Under the pieces are notes generated by a model. The model did not search any database and was not told where the DNA came from. It was given only the letters and a program-made list of their open reading frames with translations. From Chloroflexota bacterium (lineage in GTDB: Bacteria; Chloroflexota; Anaerolineae; Epilineales; SHYO01), in assembly GCA_009692745.1 (NCBI GenBank), contig SHYO01000007.1, positions 1-46,788 on the forward strand: a stretch of 46,788 bases of DNA, given 5' to 3'. Below are positions 45,257 through 46,788 of this stretch, piece by piece. The stretch's first letter is position 1. Each line of letters opens with the position of its first letter. Position numbers and translations under genes: made by a program.

Positions 45257-46303
45257 TTAACTGCCAGAATCATCGCTGCTTACGTCGAAGAGCGAGGTCT
45301 GTTCCGGCCTTTCCCGGTAGATCAGGTGCAAGTGCTCGTAGGCGTGGCGGGTAGCCATGCGCCCGCGAGGAGTGCGATCCAGGAATCCTAATTGCAGCAG
45401 GTAAGGCTCATATACATCCATAATTGTATCGGCTTCCTCACTGATCGCGGCTGCAATAGTATCCAGCCCCACCGGGCCACCATCGAACTTCTGGATGATG
45501 GTAAGGAGCACTTTGCGGTCAATCTCGTCTAGGCCCAGGGGATCGACTTCCAGCAGCGCCAATGCTTCCAGGGCCACCGTCCCGGTAATGACGCCATCGG
45601 CCCGCACCTGGGCAAAATCCCGCACCCGGCGCAGCAGGCGATTGGCCACCCGGGGCGTACCCCGAGCGCGCCGCGCAACCTCTAAAGCACCTGCCGGTTC
45701 AATCGGCGTCTGTAAAATCGAAGAGGCGCGTCGCACAATGCGCTCCATCGTTTCCAGATCGTAGTAGTCGAGACGGTAGACAACGCCAAAACGGTCCCGT
45801 AGCGGCCAACTGAGCATCGCCACCCGCGTAGTGGCCCCCACCACGGTGAAGCGCGGCAAGGGCAGGCGAATACTGCGCGCGCTGGGTCCCTGGCCAAGCA
45901 TCACATCCAGCACAAAATCCTCCATGGCAGGATAAAGAATCTCTTCCACCGTGCGGCTCAACCGGTGAATCTCGTCGACGAAGAGGATATCGCCCCGCCG
46001 CAGATTAGTTAAGATGGCTGCCAGGTCGCCAGGTCGCTCGATAGCCGGCCCGGAGGTGGTCTTAATGTTGACCTCCATCTCGTTAGCAACTACATTGGCT
46101 AGTGTGGTCTTACCGAGGCCAGGAGGGCCATACAGCAGGATATGGTCCAGGGGTTCCCCCCGGGCTTTGGCAGCTTCCAGCAAGATTTGCAAGTTACGCT
46201 TGATGCGCTCCTGGCCGTCGTAATCCTGCAACCGCTGCGGCCTGAGATTGTTTTCAATGATGACTTCTTCCGGTTGTGAATCCGGCGTAATAAGTCGATC
46301 CAT
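45257..46303 (-). CDS. ruvB: Holliday junction branch-migration helicase RuvB
   Basis: AAA+ motor that drives branch migration with RuvA. The 348 residues show the N-terminal [19 protein letters not shown], Walker [12 protein letters not shown], Walker B FVDEIHRL, the sensor [18 protein letters not shown] and the C-terminal winged helix with [17 protein letters not shown]. The ATG has AAGGAT upstream. ruvA and ruvC are not adjacent. Confidence 0.97.
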   Translation of the reverse strand: MDRLITPDSQPEEVIIENNLRPQRLQDYDGQERIKRNLQILLEAAKARGEPLDHILLYGPPGLGKTTLANVVANEMEVNIKTTSGPAIERPGDLAAILTNLRRGDILFVDEIHRLSRTVEEILYPAMEDFVLDVMLGQGPSARSIRLPLPRFTVVGATTRVAMLSWPLRDRFGVVYRLDYYDLETMERIVRRASSILQTPIEPAGALEVARRARGTPRVANRLLRRVRDFAQVRADGVITGTVALEALALLEVDPLGLDEIDRKVLLTIIQKFDGGPVGLDTIAAAISEEADTIMDVYEPYLLQLGFLDRTPRGRMATRHAYEHLHLIYRERPEQTSLFDVSSDDSGS

Positions 46304-46583
46304 AAGCTATCCTTAGCCCTTAAGAAAATGTGCGGTTAAAAACTGCACCTACAATCTTGCCGTAGTAAACATGCCTGCGCGGACACCGTGATTGATGAAA
46401 ATGCCCTCTCCCGTAGATGCGTACTCAGCCTGGCTGGGAATGCAGCCGCACGCTTTTCAGGACGGTCAATTTTGGCAAATTGTCCTACATACCGAGCAGC
46501 ATTTTCACAGCAAACATCCGTAGGTACGTGCCTGGCAAGCTGGGAATTAGCCGTATGGCGCACATCCGGTTGCTCCAATTATA
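46304..46583. other. Gene-free stretch beyond ruvB
   Basis: Short frames on both strands look random in composition, have no ribosome-binding site of note and resemble no family. No terminator or promoter was assigned apart from the region just before ruvB. Confidence 0.4.
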
Positions 46584-46671
46584 CTAGACCTTGGACATTT
46601 GTTCCAATTCGCTTAAAAGCTGATCGATCTCGTCGATGGTATTATAACCATTGGTGCTAGTTGAGAAAAAG
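46584..46671 (-). pseudogene. C-terminal fragment resembling a class V aminotransferase/cysteine desulfurase
   Basis: On the reverse strand a frame ending at 46584 reads GYNTIDEIDQLLSELEQM and stops. The pattern YNT-x-x-EID-x-LL is typical of the last 25 residues of class V aminotransferases. Going upstream, homology ends where the inverted repeat of the putative insertion sequence begins, and a TAA follows in frame. The gene was probably cut by that insertion. The match is short. Confidence 0.45.
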
Positions 46672-46728
46672 GTAGTCATGAGATACCCTTATGGTGGCGA
46701 AACCAAAAAGGAGAAATCTCATGACTAC
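46672..46728 (+). promoter_or_regulatory. 13-bp inverted repeat enclosing the start codon of the right-edge gene
   Basis: GTAGTCATGAGAT (46672-46684) and ATCTCATGACTAC (46716-46728) pair perfectly around a 31-nt loop. The right arm contains the ATG, and the ribosome-binding site AAGGAG lies just inside the loop. Such folding would hide the start in long transcripts, a known way for transposons to limit transposase made from read-through mRNA. Confidence 0.6.
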
Positions 46729-46788
46729 AGACGACATTATCGTACACATTTTCTACCAGGTAGCGACTTCTTTGCCGGAGATGCCGCG
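46721..46788 (+). CDS. N terminus of a probable IS transposase (partial)
   Basis: The last 68 bases encode MTTDDIIVHIFYQVATSLPE and two more residues, with AAGGAG five bases upstream. The start resembles N termini of DDE-type insertion-sequence transposases (D-x-I/F-I, then an aromatic-rich helix). The start codon sits within a 13-bp inverted repeat, and a gene remnant lies immediately to the left, both consistent with an insertion-sequence end. Too little is present to name the IS family. Confidence 0.5.
   Translation, partial: MTTDDIIVHIFYQVATSLPEMP

Noticed and set aside
46336-46660. Overlapping short frames on both strands beyond ruvB
   Set aside because: Their composition looks random and no motifs or ribosome-binding sites support them.

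Overview
The window is bacterial chromosome with a moderate G+C content, Shine-Dalgarno starts and several textbook sigma-70-type promoters. Gene content and the style of the uncharacterised proteins suggest Chloroflexota (an Anaerolineae-like lineage). That placement is inference; no rRNA, tRNA, CRISPR array or prophage was seen to test it. Most of the window is core information-processing and envelope genes, with a few unusual accessory loci between them.

Layout. 1-2.3 kb: the tail of an unknown gene, trpS with a consensus promoter, and ftsY in reverse. 2.4-8.6 kb: a forward run of glycosyltransferase, moaC, thrC, selD, fabF, rnc and a DCC-family protein. 8.7-12.3 kb: reverse genes for a TrmJ-like methyltransferase, an acetolactate-synthase-like enzyme and a polytopic membrane protein. 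12.4-22.2 kb: the forward nusA-ylxR-infB-rbfA-nrnA-truB-ribF cluster, in which ribF is fused to an archease domain and followed by rtcB. 22.3-24.9 kb: reverse era, a TtuA-type tRNA thiolase and a peroxiredoxin-like gene. 25.2-28.5 kb: a very long protein joining a PilN-like domain to six extracytoplasmic beta-domain repeats. 28.5-33 kb: a hydrolase, a decayed dehydrogenase, threonine dehydrogenase, folC and an SGNH hydrolase. 33.2-39.8 kb: the reverse rpsB-tsf-pyrH-frr-uppS-cdsA cluster ending in a 7TM-GAF-HTH protein. 40.2-46.3 kb: a giant GH13-like protein with an N-terminal HEXXH motif, a second polytopic membrane protein and ruvB. The right edge enters what looks like an insertion sequence that has cut a class V aminotransferase gene.

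Main observations. (1) selD has an in-frame UGA exactly where the catalytic Cys of SelD belongs. The start with a ribosome-binding site lies upstream of that UGA, and a hairpin follows at the spacing expected of a bacterial SECIS, so SelD itself looks like a selenoprotein. (2) The peroxiredoxin-like gene at 24.4-24.9 kb has UGA in place of the first Cys of a CxxC motif (UPYC), again with a well-placed hairpin. It also carries a one-base shift in a poly-T run just upstream, so it would be missed by ordinary annotation. Together these indicate an active selenocysteine system that both makes and uses selenophosphate. (3) RibF and archease form one polypeptide directly before rtcB, linking flavin synthesis to the RNA-ligase cofactor protein. 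(4) Structured leaders precede nusA, infB and rpsB. (5) The PilN-repeat protein, the HEXXH-GH13 protein and the pair of His-motif membrane proteins are architectures I cannot assign to a known system.
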